DNA of 64,000 nt from JAHHTP01 sp964587555. Its GTDB lineage: Bacteria; Bacillota; Clostridia; Oscillospirales; Ruminococcaceae. The stretch's first letter is position 1. Every line of letters begins with the position of its first letter. Positions 18,026 through 26,216 of the stretch are shown one piece after another. The notes beneath the pieces were generated by a model. That model was given only the letters and a program-made list of their open reading frames with translations, was not told the origin of the DNA and ran no database searches. The DNA lies in the NCBI GenBank assembly GCA_964587555.1, contig CAZPLR010000003.1:16419-80418 (forward strand), written 5' to 3'. A program made the position numbers and the translations under genes.

Positions 18026-19323
18026 GCGTCCTCCACATCCTCCTCCGATACTGCGTCCTGCCCTTCCAATCGATAGACGGTGTCAAGCCGCATCCGCTGC
18101 GCCGCTTCCACGATCTCCTGCCTTGTCACCGTCTCCAGTCTAGCAATCTCCTCCGCAGGCGACAGGGTCAAATCAGAAAGCAGCCTGCCCAAATACCAGC
18201 CCTCCAAGGAGCCCGGTTCATCGGACACCGAGCGATAGGAATTCACGATCGAAAGCCTTGCCTTCTCAATCTCCTCGTCGGTAAAGTTTCCGCCTTGCAT
18301 CGCCGCAACCTGCTCCTCCACCGCGTCAAGCGCCTGATCCAGCTTTTGCCGCTGCACGCCGCAGTCGATCAAAAGCAGGCTTAAAATACGGTCGTAGCTG
18401 GAACCGCAGTAATAGCATAGACCTTTCTCCTCCCGCACATGCGTAAACAGCTTCGAGCTTGCCGTACCGCCAAGCATCGTGTTCATCAGCCGTATCGCAG
18501 GCAAAAGCGGGTCGGTCTGTTCCGTATGCAGCGTATAGGCGGCGACCAGCCGGGATTGCGCGATCTCGATCTGCTCACGGCACTCCTGCGGCGCATGGAC
18601 CGCAAGCGGCTGCGTCAGCCGACATGGGCAAAAACACCGCTCTACCTTAGAGAGCGCTTCTGCAAACTGCCGTTTGACCGGTTCAAAATCCGCGTTCCCA
18701 ATGCAGAGTATCTCGATCTGCGCGGTACGCAGAATCCGGAGATAGGCTTCCATCTGGCTCTGGCGGGTGATACGTTTGGCGTCCTCCTCCTCGCCGAGCC
18801 GGGAAAGCCCGCAGGCGCTCCCACGCGCAATCTGCATCATCGCACGGTGCAGCGCATATCCGCGCTTATCGTTGATGACGGCGCGGATATCGTCGATCAG
18901 CCGCTCCTTTTCCAACGCGACATACTCACTCGAAAAAAGCCCGTCGGATTCGGTAAACGGGTCGAAGATTACCTCGCACAGCAGTTTTGCAAGCCCTGCG
19001 GCAATCGGCTTACCGTCCGGCGCATAGGGGTCGCCAATCCCGCCTGCGCCGATGCTGATTAACTGGCAGTTGCCGAATTTGGAAACCGCATCCGACATAC
19101 CTGCGCCATACATCAGCGCCAGCTTTTTGCCCAGCTCGGTGAAGGAGGGCGTAAGCCGCGTCGCGTTCTTGAGCAGCCCAAACAGCATCGCGTGATCCGC
19201 CGCCTGTTCTCTGCACATCGGCGTTAGAAACGCAACCGTGATGCGGCAGCGTTTAAAACGGGAATCCTTTAGCATATGAAAACGAACGCCTTCGCGCAGA
19301 AGGACAGTCTGCAATTCCTCCAT
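18022..19323 (-). CDS. yfmF: M16 family protein YfmF (non-catalytic partner)
   Basis: The 433-residue protein is M16-like but lacks the HxxEH zinc motif where YfmH has it (ADHAMLFGLLKNATR instead), as expected for the inactive half of a two-subunit M16 peptidase. The ATG at 19321-19323 is preceded by AAGGGG; a longer frame to 19509 runs over the promoter and is not used. It heads the operon yfmF-yfmH-lgt-COG2509-folD. Confidence 0.87.
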   Translation of the reverse strand: MEELQTVLLREGVRFHMLKDSRFKRCRITVAFLTPMCREQAADHAMLFGLLKNATRLTPSFTELGKKLALMYGAGMSDAVSKFGNCQLISIGAGGIGDPYAPDGKPIAAGLAKLLCEVIFDPFTESDGLFSSEYVALEKERLIDDIRAVINDKRGYALHRAMMQIARGSACGLSRLGEEEDAKRITRQSQMEAYLRILRTAQIEILCIGNADFEPVKRQFAEALSKVERCFCPCRLTQPLAVHAPQECREQIEIAQSRLVAAYTLHTEQTDPLLPAIRLMNTMLGGTASSKLFTHVREEKGLCYYCGSSYDRILSLLLIDCGVQRQKLDQALDAVEEQVAAMQGGNFTDEEIEKARLSIVNSYRSVSDEPGSLEGWYLGRLLSDLTLSPAEEIARLETVTRQEIVEAAQRMRLDTVYRLEGQDAVSEEDVEDA

Positions 19324-19386
19324 GTAAGAGCCCCTTTCTGTTCCGTCTTTTCCGGCGGGCGTCCCGCCGCAGCACGATACAATCTT

Positions 19387-19415
19387 ATCATACCGCTTTT
19401 GAGAGCAGGTGTCAA
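19387..19415 (-). promoter_or_regulatory. Promoter of the yfmF operon
   Basis: TTGACA (19410-19415) and TATGAT (19387-19392) are spaced by 17 bases on the minus strand, 64 bases before the yfmF start. Confidence 0.85.
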
Positions 19416-19464
19416 GTGTTTGCCCGAAAAACGCGCTCCTTTCTCCTCTTTTGCTATATACGAA

Positions 19465-19498
19465 AAGCGGCCTGCAAGCCAAACGCCGCAGACCGCTT
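19465..19498 (-). terminator. Terminator after pfkA
   Basis: An 11-bp stem (aagcggcctgc / gcagaccgctt, one G-T pair) with a 12-base loop lies 15 bases after the pfkA stop. The T tract after it on the minus strand is short (TTTT), so efficiency may be moderate. Confidence 0.65.
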
Positions 19499-19513
19499 AT
19501 CAATTTCATCTTT

Positions 19514-20560
19514 TTAGAACGAGGTGTCGTCCATGACCTGATACATATCGCCGGAAATCGTCTTTTTCATCTTCAGCGCTTCTTGGATATCATAGTCGAC
19601 GACCCTGCCGTCCTGACGCGCAACTACGCGGTTGGTCTTCCCCTCGTCGATCAGCTCTACCGCGTGATGCCCCATCTCGGAGGCAACAATGCGGTCGCGC
19701 AAAGACGGGGATCCGCCGCGCTGCACATGACCCAAAATCGTCGCTCTGGATTCCGCACCGGTGTGCTTCTCAATATACTCCGCGATCGCTTCGGTATCCA
19801 TGTTGCGGCCTTCAAACTCCGGATCGTCCAAGCCTTCCATCGGCTTTGCAAACTTCTTGTTGCCAACGCCTTCCGCAACGATAACGACAAAGAAACGCTT
19901 GCCCATCGCCTTTGCTACGTTGATCTTATTCACGACAGCCTTCAGGTTATTGCGCTTGTCGGCGATCTTCTCCTCGATCAAAACGCCGGTCGCGCCGCAT
20001 GCCACGCTGCAATTGAGCGCAATATGACCTGCATGACGTCCCATAACCTCGACAACCGCACATCTTTCGTGCGACATGGTTGTGTCACGCAGCTTATCTA
20101 CCATCTCGACCACCGTGTTCATCGCGGTATCATAGCCAATGGTATAGTCGCTGCACGCAATATCGTTGTCAATCGTGCCCGGCACGCCGACGCAGCGGAT
20201 GCCCTTGCGCGATAACTCGGAAGCGCCGCGGAACGAACCGTCCCCGCCGATCACGACAAGACCGATCATGTTCTGCTCCAGACAGCGCTGTTTGCCCTTC
20301 TCCACGCCGGAATCCTCTTTGAACTCCTTACAGCGGGCAGTCCCTAAGATTGTGCCGCCGCGCTGAATGATGTTGGAAACGTCGCGGATGCCAAGCTCCA
20401 CAAATTCACCGTCCAGCAATCCCTGATAACCATGGCAGACGCCAAGCATTTTGTAGCCTTTCTGAATACCAGTGCGCACCACCGAACGGATCGCTGCGTT
20501 CATACCCGGCGCGTCGCCGCCGCTTGTCAATACGCCAATCACCTTTTTGTCCTCAGCCAT
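19514..20560 (-). CDS. pfkA: 6-phosphofructokinase, ATP type
   Basis: The 348-residue glycolytic enzyme phosphorylates fructose 6-phosphate. The GGDGS loop (GGDGSFRGA) is the form found in ATP-dependent enzymes, and PGTIDNDI and MGRHAGHIAL mark the active site. The ATG follows GGAGG at normal spacing. It stands between two terminators, so it is probably a single-gene transcript. It is slightly longer than Bacillus PfkA, with a small C-terminal extension. Confidence 0.96.
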   Translation of the reverse strand: MAEDKKVIGVLTSGGDAPGMNAAIRSVVRTGIQKGYKMLGVCHGYQGLLDGEFVELGIRDVSNIIQRGGTILGTARCKEFKEDSGVEKGKQRCLEQNMIGLVVIGGDGSFRGASELSRKGIRCVGVPGTIDNDIACSDYTIGYDTAMNTVVEMVDKLRDTTMSHERCAVVEVMGRHAGHIALNCSVACGATGVLIEEKIADKRNNLKAVVNKINVAKAMGKRFFVVIVAEGVGNKKFAKPMEGLDDPEFEGRNMDTEAIAEYIEKHTGAESRATILGHVQRGGSPSLRDRIVASEMGHHAVELIDEGKTNRVVARQDGRVVDYDIQEALKMKKTISGDMYQVMDDTSF

Positions 20561-20697
20561 ACTTTTTCCTCCACCTTTACCGCCGCTTCAAAAGCCGCGT
20601 GATTATGTATTGTTACCTGTCCTGCCGTTTCCCCTTTCCCGAAAAAAATAGGAAAACGGCAAATCTCATTTTTCGTTTCGCAAATACAAACACAAAA

Positions 20698-20723
20698 CCG
20701 GACTGTATTTCTTCGCAATCCGG
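20698..20723 (-). terminator. Terminator after dnaE
   Basis: The stem ccggactg / caatccgg (one G-T pair) is followed on the minus strand by TTTTGTGTTTG. It closes the murB-whiA-dnaE operon. Confidence 0.75.
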
Positions 20724-20776
20724 CCTCGCTGCCATCAATTTGATTGTATCGCAAATTCTGCTTTCTGTCAACCGGT

Positions 20777-23700
20777 TTATTCTTTTTTTCTCTTTTTCGC
20801 CACAATTTGTGCTTCTCCGAATATATCTTTTAGCTGATTTGATAGCTCTAAATCAAAGGAAATATCCTGCGTTTTCCATCGCAGATACTGCTTCTCATCA
20901 GCAAAATAGAGAAAGACCCTGTCTTTGCCGGGATACTTCTTCAAAAGCGCGGGCAGCCGGCGCAGTCTTTCATCCTGCTTCGAATCCGCACGGATATAGA
21001 CGTCAAGCGGAAAATGCTCCCCCTGCGGGAAATGCTTCTTCATTTCTTCCGGCGAAAGGATGCTGGAAACCGCAAGCTGCACATCCCCCTCCGCACGGCG
21101 CAGACTGCCGTACACAAACGCCAAAGTGCCGTTATACAGCATCGATTCACAGTGGGCAAACGCCGCAGGAAAGACGATACAGGATAAGCTGCCGCTCTGG
21201 TCCGCCAGCGTAAAAAGCGACATCTGTCTGCCCTTTTTGGTGCGGATGCGCCGCACACCGTTTATCATTCCCAGAAGCAAAACCTCCATTCCGTATGCGT
21301 CGCCGCCTAACCGCTTGACGCCCGCAATCTCGATCGTGTTTGGCGGGATGTCGTAAAGCGGGATATCGTCCAACGGATGTCCGCTTAGATAGATGCCGGT
21401 CGCCTCCTCCTCCTGCAAAAGCCGCTGCATCGGCGTAGGCGCGGGCGCGTTTGGCCAGACAAAGCCGCTTTTTTGCGGCGCGTCTTCGGAAAACAGGCTC
21501 AGCTGCCCGTCGATCTGCTGGCGGGAAACATCCCGATAGCGATATAACAGCTCGTCGGCGGCGGCAGCCATCTCGGCGCGGTTATGCGTTTCCAACTGAT
21601 CGAAGCATCCGGCGTAGATCAGCGGCAGAAGGGTGGTTTTTCCGCAGTCGATCCCCGCCATCCGCCGGCAGAAATCCTCCAAAGAGGAGAACATGCCGTT
21701 CTTTTCCCGCTCGGCGACCACCCGCAGCGCAAATTGCTTTCCGACCCCATGGATCGCCTGCAGCCCAAAGCGGATGCCGCCGTTCTCTGCGGAAAACGCC
21801 GCCTTCGCCTTGTTGATCTCCGGCGGAAGTATCCGGATCCGAAGCGTTTCACAGTGAGAAGCATAGCTTACAAGCTTCCCGCCGCTGCCGTAAAACGCGT
21901 TCATAAGCGCGGCGTAGTACTGCGCCGGATAAAACCTGCGGCAATAGGCGGTCTGATAAACCAAATACGCATATGCCGCCGCGTGGGATTTGGAGAACGC
22001 ATAGGAGGCAAAATCGAGCATCAAAAGGAAGATTTTCTTTGCCGTTTCTTCCTCTACGCCATTCTGGATGCATCCGGAAAGAAAGCGTTCCTCCTCCCTT
22101 TCCATGATTTCCGGCTTACGCTTCGCCATTGCCCGGCGCACAAGATCCGCTTGACCATAGGAGTAGCCGGCAAGCGTCCTGCAAATCTGCATCACCTGCT
22201 CCTGATAGACAATGCAGCCGTAGGTTTCGCCTAAAATATCCTTTAGCGCCGGATGCAGAAAGCTCACCTGCGACGGATTATGCCGCCCCCTCACATAATC
22301 GGGGATAATGTCCATCGGGCCCGGACGGTACAGCGCAATCACTGCGATGATGTCTTCAAACCGTTCCGGCATAAGCTGCTGCAAAACCCGCCGAATCCCG
22401 TCGCTTTCCAGCTGAAACACGCCGTCGGTCTCACCTCTGGAGAGCATCTCATAGACCTCTCTTGCGTCAAGCGGCAGCCCTTGCAGTGAAAATTCCGGAT
22501 TTTCCTTTCGAACCTCTTTTTCACAGTCGTGCAGAACGGTCAGGGTGCGCAGTCCCAGAAAATCGATCTTTAAAAGACCCAAATGCTCCAATTCGGTCAT
22601 GTTGTACTGTGTAACCATCACATCGTCGTTGCGGGACAGCGGCACATACTCCTCCACCGCCTTCGGCGTAATGACGACGCCGGCGGCATGGGTCGCGCTA
22701 TGGCGCGGCAGTCCCTCGACCAGCCTGCAGGCGTCGACAAGCTGCTTTACCTGTGGATTGTCCGCATACAGTCTTGCAAGCTCCTTATTGTCCTGCAAAA
22801 CACGTTCCAGCGTCGTATGCGCGCCGCTGGGGATCATTTTTGCAATTGAACCGTAAAGCGACGGTTCAAGATGCATTGCCCTGCCGACGTCACGCACCGC
22901 CGCGCGTGCCGAAAGCGTACCGAAGGTGACGATCTGCGCGACGTTTTTCTCGCCGTAGCGTCTAATGATATAATCGATGACCTCGTTTCTGCGTTCATAG
23001 CAGAAATCGATATCAAAATCCGGCATGCTAACCCGTTGAGGATTCAAAAAACGTTCAAATAAAAGCCCGTGGCGCAGCGGATCGATCTGGGTAATACCGA
23101 CGCAGTAAGCGACAAGGCTGCCCGCGCCGGAGCCGCGCCCCGGCCCGACCGGAATATCGTTTTTATGCGCATAGTCAACAAAATCCGCGACGATCAGAAA
23201 ATAATCGACAAACCCCATCTGCTCGATGATACCAAGCTCACGCTGAAGCCGCTCCTTAACCTCGTCGGTTTGCGGCAGCCCCCGTTTTTTCGCTCCTCTT
23301 GCGCACAGATAGCGCAGATACGCCGCGTTATCCTGCACGCCCGGCTCATGGTACTGCGGGAGAAGCAGCTTGCCAAATTCCAGCCGCAGATTGCAGCTTC
23401 CGGCGATCCTTGACGTGTTATAAATCGCCATCGGGCAATCGACCATCAGCCGCTCCATTTCATCCGCGGACTTAAGATAATACTCGCTGCCGCGCCCCAA
23501 ATTCTCCTTTCGGGAAGGATCGGCGATGTCGCACAGAAGCTGCTGGGCAAATGCGTCGCTCGGCTGCAAAAAATGCACGTCGTTGGTCGCGCAAAGTGGG
23601 ATTCCGGTTTCCTGCGAAAGCTTCATCAGTTCTCTTTTCAAAAACCGCTCGGACGGCAGCCCATGATCCATAACTTCCAGATAAAATCGCCCGCGCGAAA

Positions 23701-24190
23701 AGATTTCCGCAAACGCGCACGCGTCCGATTTGGCGCGCGCATAATCACGCTGCAGCAGGCATCTTGCAATGTGGCCGCGCTCGCAGCCGGAAAGGGCGAT
23801 CAGCCCCTCGGAAAACGGCGCAATCTCCTGCATGGAAACAACCGGATGCGCCCCGGTCTGATTCCTTGCGCCGAGGGATACAATACGCAGCAGGTTATGG
23901 TAGCCGATCTGATTCTGGCAAAGCACCGTCAAATGCTCTTCCTCGCCCAAGGCGGAGGAGGCGTTCCCATACTCCTTCACATAAAGCTCGCATCCAATGA
24001 TTGGCTTAATCCCTGCGGCGGCGCAGGCTTCGTAAAACTGCACCGCGCCGTATAAAACGCCATGGTCGGTGATCGCACAGGCGGTCATATTCAATTCCTT
24101 CAGCCGGCTCACCAGCCGCTCGATCCGGCATACGCCGTCCAATAGGCTGTAGGGCGTATGCAGGTGCAGATGAACAAACTCGCTGCTCAT
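20777..24190 (-). CDS. dnaE: DNA polymerase III alpha subunit
   Basis: The 1137-residue replicative polymerase starts with a PHP domain (FVHLHLHTPYSLLDG). The polymerase core follows, with GPGRGSGAGSLVAY and the catalytic Asp residues in MPDFDIDFCYERR. A helix-hairpin-helix region comes next, and a C-terminal OB fold (LLLGMINGVRRIRTKKGRQM). I chose the ATG at 24188-24190; a GTG three codons upstream is also possible and sits very close to AGGAG. It lies 30 bases after whiA. Confidence 0.96.
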   Translation of the reverse strand: MSSEFVHLHLHTPYSLLDGVCRIERLVSRLKELNMTACAITDHGVLYGAVQFYEACAAAGIKPIIGCELYVKEYGNASSALGEEEHLTVLCQNQIGYHNLLRIVSLGARNQTGAHPVVSMQEIAPFSEGLIALSGCERGHIARCLLQRDYARAKSDACAFAEIFSRGRFYLEVMDHGLPSERFLKRELMKLSQETGIPLCATNDVHFLQPSDAFAQQLLCDIADPSRKENLGRGSEYYLKSADEMERLMVDCPMAIYNTSRIAGSCNLRLEFGKLLLPQYHEPGVQDNAAYLRYLCARGAKKRGLPQTDEVKERLQRELGIIEQMGFVDYFLIVADFVDYAHKNDIPVGPGRGSGAGSLVAYCVGITQIDPLRHGLLFERFLNPQRVSMPDFDIDFCYERRNEVIDYIIRRYGEKNVAQIVTFGTLSARAAVRDVGRAMHLEPSLYGSIAKMIPSGAHTTLERVLQDNKELARLYADNPQVKQLVDACRLVEGLPRHSATHAAGVVITPKAVEEYVPLSRNDDVMVTQYNMTELEHLGLLKIDFLGLRTLTVLHDCEKEVRKENPEFSLQGLPLDAREVYEMLSRGETDGVFQLESDGIRRVLQQLMPERFEDIIAVIALYRPGPMDIIPDYVRGRHNPSQVSFLHPALKDILGETYGCIVYQEQVMQICRTLAGYSYGQADLVRRAMAKRKPEIMEREEERFLSGCIQNGVEEETAKKIFLLMLDFASYAFSKSHAAAYAYLVYQTAYCRRFYPAQYYAALMNAFYGSGGKLVSYASHCETLRIRILPPEINKAKAAFSAENGGIRFGLQAIHGVGKQFALRVVAEREKNGMFSSLEDFCRRMAGIDCGKTTLLPLIYAGCFDQLETHNRAEMAAAADELLYRYRDVSRQQIDGQLSLFSEDAPQKSGFVWPNAPAPTPMQRLLQEEEATGIYLSGHPLDDIPLYDIPPNTIEIAGVKRLGGDAYGMEVLLLGMINGVRRIRTKKGRQMSLFTLADQSGSLSCIVFPAAFAHCESMLYNGTLAFVYGSLRRAEGDVQLAVSSILSPEEMKKHFPQGEHFPLDVYIRADSKQDERLRRLPALLKKYPGKDRVFLYFADEKQYLRWKTQDISFDLELSNQLKDIFGEAQIVAKKRKKE

Positions 24191-24220
24191 GTCGATCACG
24201 CGCTCCTTTCTAAAAACATT

Positions 24221-25120
24221 TTACGCCTCGTTTTCCGCGATTTTACAGATTTTTGCAAACCGTCTGGACAAGGTTGAACGGTTGATTGGGATCGGATACA
24301 CCTTGCATAAATCGGACAGGGAAGCGTCCGGATATGTAAGCCGCAGTCTGGCGGCAAATTGCAGCTCATTGGACAAAAGCTCCCATTTTCCGGCATTTTG
24401 CAGCTTTTTAATTGCGGCGATCTGCGCTGCCGCCGAAGCGATGGTCTTGTCCATATTCGCATATTCGCAGTTGTTCTGCCGATTGATGCGATTGCGCAGC
24501 TCCTTCTCCATCTTTAAGTTCATCAGCTCAAAGGTACCGCTTGTCGCGCCGAGATAGGTCAAAAGCTCAATAATCGACTCACTGTCCTTGCAGTACAGCA
24601 CCTGATCGGCGCCGCGCGCGGTGATCTTAAAGCTTTCAAAGCCGCGCTGCGCAAGCAGCCCCTTCAGATAGTCGCAAAGCCACACATCCGAAAGCGAAAA
24701 CTCCAGATGATACCGCTTGTCCGGATCGACCATGCTTCCGGCGGTCAAAAACGCGCCTTTCACAAACGCCTGCGCACAGCAGCGTTTTTCCAAAACCCGC
24801 TCGCACAGCGCATCCCGCTGCTCAGCAAGATAATCCGCAACCAACGCCTGCTCGTCCTCGTCCTCAATGCTGACAAAATACAGCCTGCGCTTTCCCTTGC
24901 CCGGCGGCGGGGAAGCGATGGTTACCATCACGCCAAACAGGTCTGTCACTGTCTGTGCAAACGCGTCTGCCACCGGTTTATTTTCGGTGCGAAACCCAAC
25001 GCGCGTTTTATGATACCCGCGCGAACAAAGCAAAACGCTGAAAATAAACGCCTGTTCGCAGCAAGCCTTCTGCGGCACTGTTTTGCATATCTGTTCCTTT
25101 ACCTGCTGTGTAAAAGTCAT
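24221..25120 (-). CDS. whiA: Sporulation/cell division regulator WhiA
   Basis: The 299-residue protein has the WhiA layout: an N-terminal LAGLIDADG-like domain (FVKGAFLTAGSMVDPDKRYH) and a C-terminal helix-turn-helix (LSDLCKVYPIPINRSTLSRR). In Gram-positive bacteria it influences cell division and, in actinobacteria, sporulation genes. The usual upstream neighbours rapZ and yvcK are missing, and murB directly precedes it. The ATG at 25118-25120 follows GAAGGGAAG. Confidence 0.95.
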   Translation of the reverse strand: MTFTQQVKEQICKTVPQKACCEQAFIFSVLLCSRGYHKTRVGFRTENKPVADAFAQTVTDLFGVMVTIASPPPGKGKRRLYFVSIEDEDEQALVADYLAEQRDALCERVLEKRCCAQAFVKGAFLTAGSMVDPDKRYHLEFSLSDVWLCDYLKGLLAQRGFESFKITARGADQVLYCKDSESIIELLTYLGATSGTFELMNLKMEKELRNRINRQNNCEYANMDKTIASAAAQIAAIKKLQNAGKWELLSNELQFAARLRLTYPDASLSDLCKVYPIPINRSTLSRRFAKICKIAENEA

Positions 25121-25166
25121 TTCCCCGCTTCCCTTCTTCACAATATTTACCTAGGCTCCGCCGCGT

Positions 25167-26108
25167 TCAATCCTCCCAATCCCGTCCGATCAAACGAACC
25201 TCCGGCTCAAGCACAAAGCCGGTCTGCTCCCTGACAATATGGCTGACCCTTCTGGCAAGCGCGCAGACATCATGGCAGGTCGCGTTCTCTCGGTTAATCA
25301 AAAATCCCGCGTGCTTTTCGCTCACCTGCGCGCCGCCGGAGGAAAGTCCCTTACAGCCGCACTGCTCGATCAGCGCGCCCGCAAACGCGCCCGCCGGACG
25401 CTTAAAAAACGACCCGGCGCTCGGATATTCCAGCGGCTGCTTTGACTTTCTTCTTTCCATATATTCCCGCATCCGTGCTTGGATCGCCTGCGGCGTATCC
25501 GGCGCAAAGGAAAAGACCGCGCCCAAAATAACCCCTTTTTTCCGCTGAAAAACGCTCTTGCGATAGGCAAACTCGCATTCATCCAACGATAGCAGGCATT
25601 CCTCTCCATTTTCGTCCAAAAATAAAACCTGCTTGACCGCCTGCGAAAGTTCTCCGCCATAAGCCCCCGCGTTCATGAAAACGCCGCCGCCTACCGAACC
25701 GGGAATGCCGTAAGCAAATTCCAACCCGGAAAGCCCATGCTTTGCCGCCTCACGGCAAAGCTTCATCAGCGGCACGCCGGCGTCTGCGTAGATTTCCTGC
25801 CCGCTGACCGTCGTTCGATTCAGCTCTCCGGTATAGATGACCACCGCGTTTAAGCCTTGGTCTGCAAACAGCAGATTCGAACCTGCGCCGACGACAAAAT
25901 ACGGCGCGCGATACGCTTTACAGCATTGCAGGACGCGCTTAAGCTGATCCGTATCCTGCGGCTTCGCCAGATACGCCGCAGGACCTCCGACGCGGAATGT
26001 CGCATACCGGGAGAGCGGCGCTTTTTTCTCTCCCGGCGCCGTTTTGCTCAATCTATCATAAAGTTCTTCTGAAAATTCAAATTTTTCCATATCATACATA
26101 TCGCACAT
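25167..26108 (-). CDS. murB: UDP-N-acetylenolpyruvoylglucosamine reductase
   Basis: A 313-residue FAD enzyme that makes UDP-MurNAc, an early peptidoglycan precursor. It shows VVGAGSNLLFAD (FAD loop), GIPGSVGGGVFMNAGAYG, the proton donor Ser in YPSAGSFFKRP, and the C-terminal Glu in LEPEVRLIG. The ATG at 26106-26108 is seven bases after GAGG; neighbouring ATG codons at 26111 and 26129 are alternatives. It heads murB-whiA-dnaE. Confidence 0.95.
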   Translation of the reverse strand: MCDMYDMEKFEFSEELYDRLSKTAPGEKKAPLSRYATFRVGGPAAYLAKPQDTDQLKRVLQCCKAYRAPYFVVGAGSNLLFADQGLNAVVIYTGELNRTTVSGQEIYADAGVPLMKLCREAAKHGLSGLEFAYGIPGSVGGGVFMNAGAYGGELSQAVKQVLFLDENGEECLLSLDECEFAYRKSVFQRKKGVILGAVFSFAPDTPQAIQARMREYMERRKSKQPLEYPSAGSFFKRPAGAFAGALIEQCGCKGLSSGGAQVSEKHAGFLINRENATCHDVCALARRVSHIVREQTGFVLEPEVRLIGRDWED

Positions 26109-26161
26109 CATACGTCCTCGTTCTTCCATGCTTTTACGGAAAACGTTCCGTTCTTACGATT

Positions 26162-26190
26162 ATTATAACACGCCTTTTACAAGATTGCAA
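26162..26190 (-). promoter_or_regulatory. Promoter of murB-whiA-dnaE
   Basis: TTGCAA (26185-26190) and TATAAT (26162-26167) are 17 bases apart on the minus strand, in the gap between the P-ATPase gene and murB. Confidence 0.85.
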
Positions 26191-26216
26191 TCACTCCGCC
26201 CCATTTCCATTTTCTC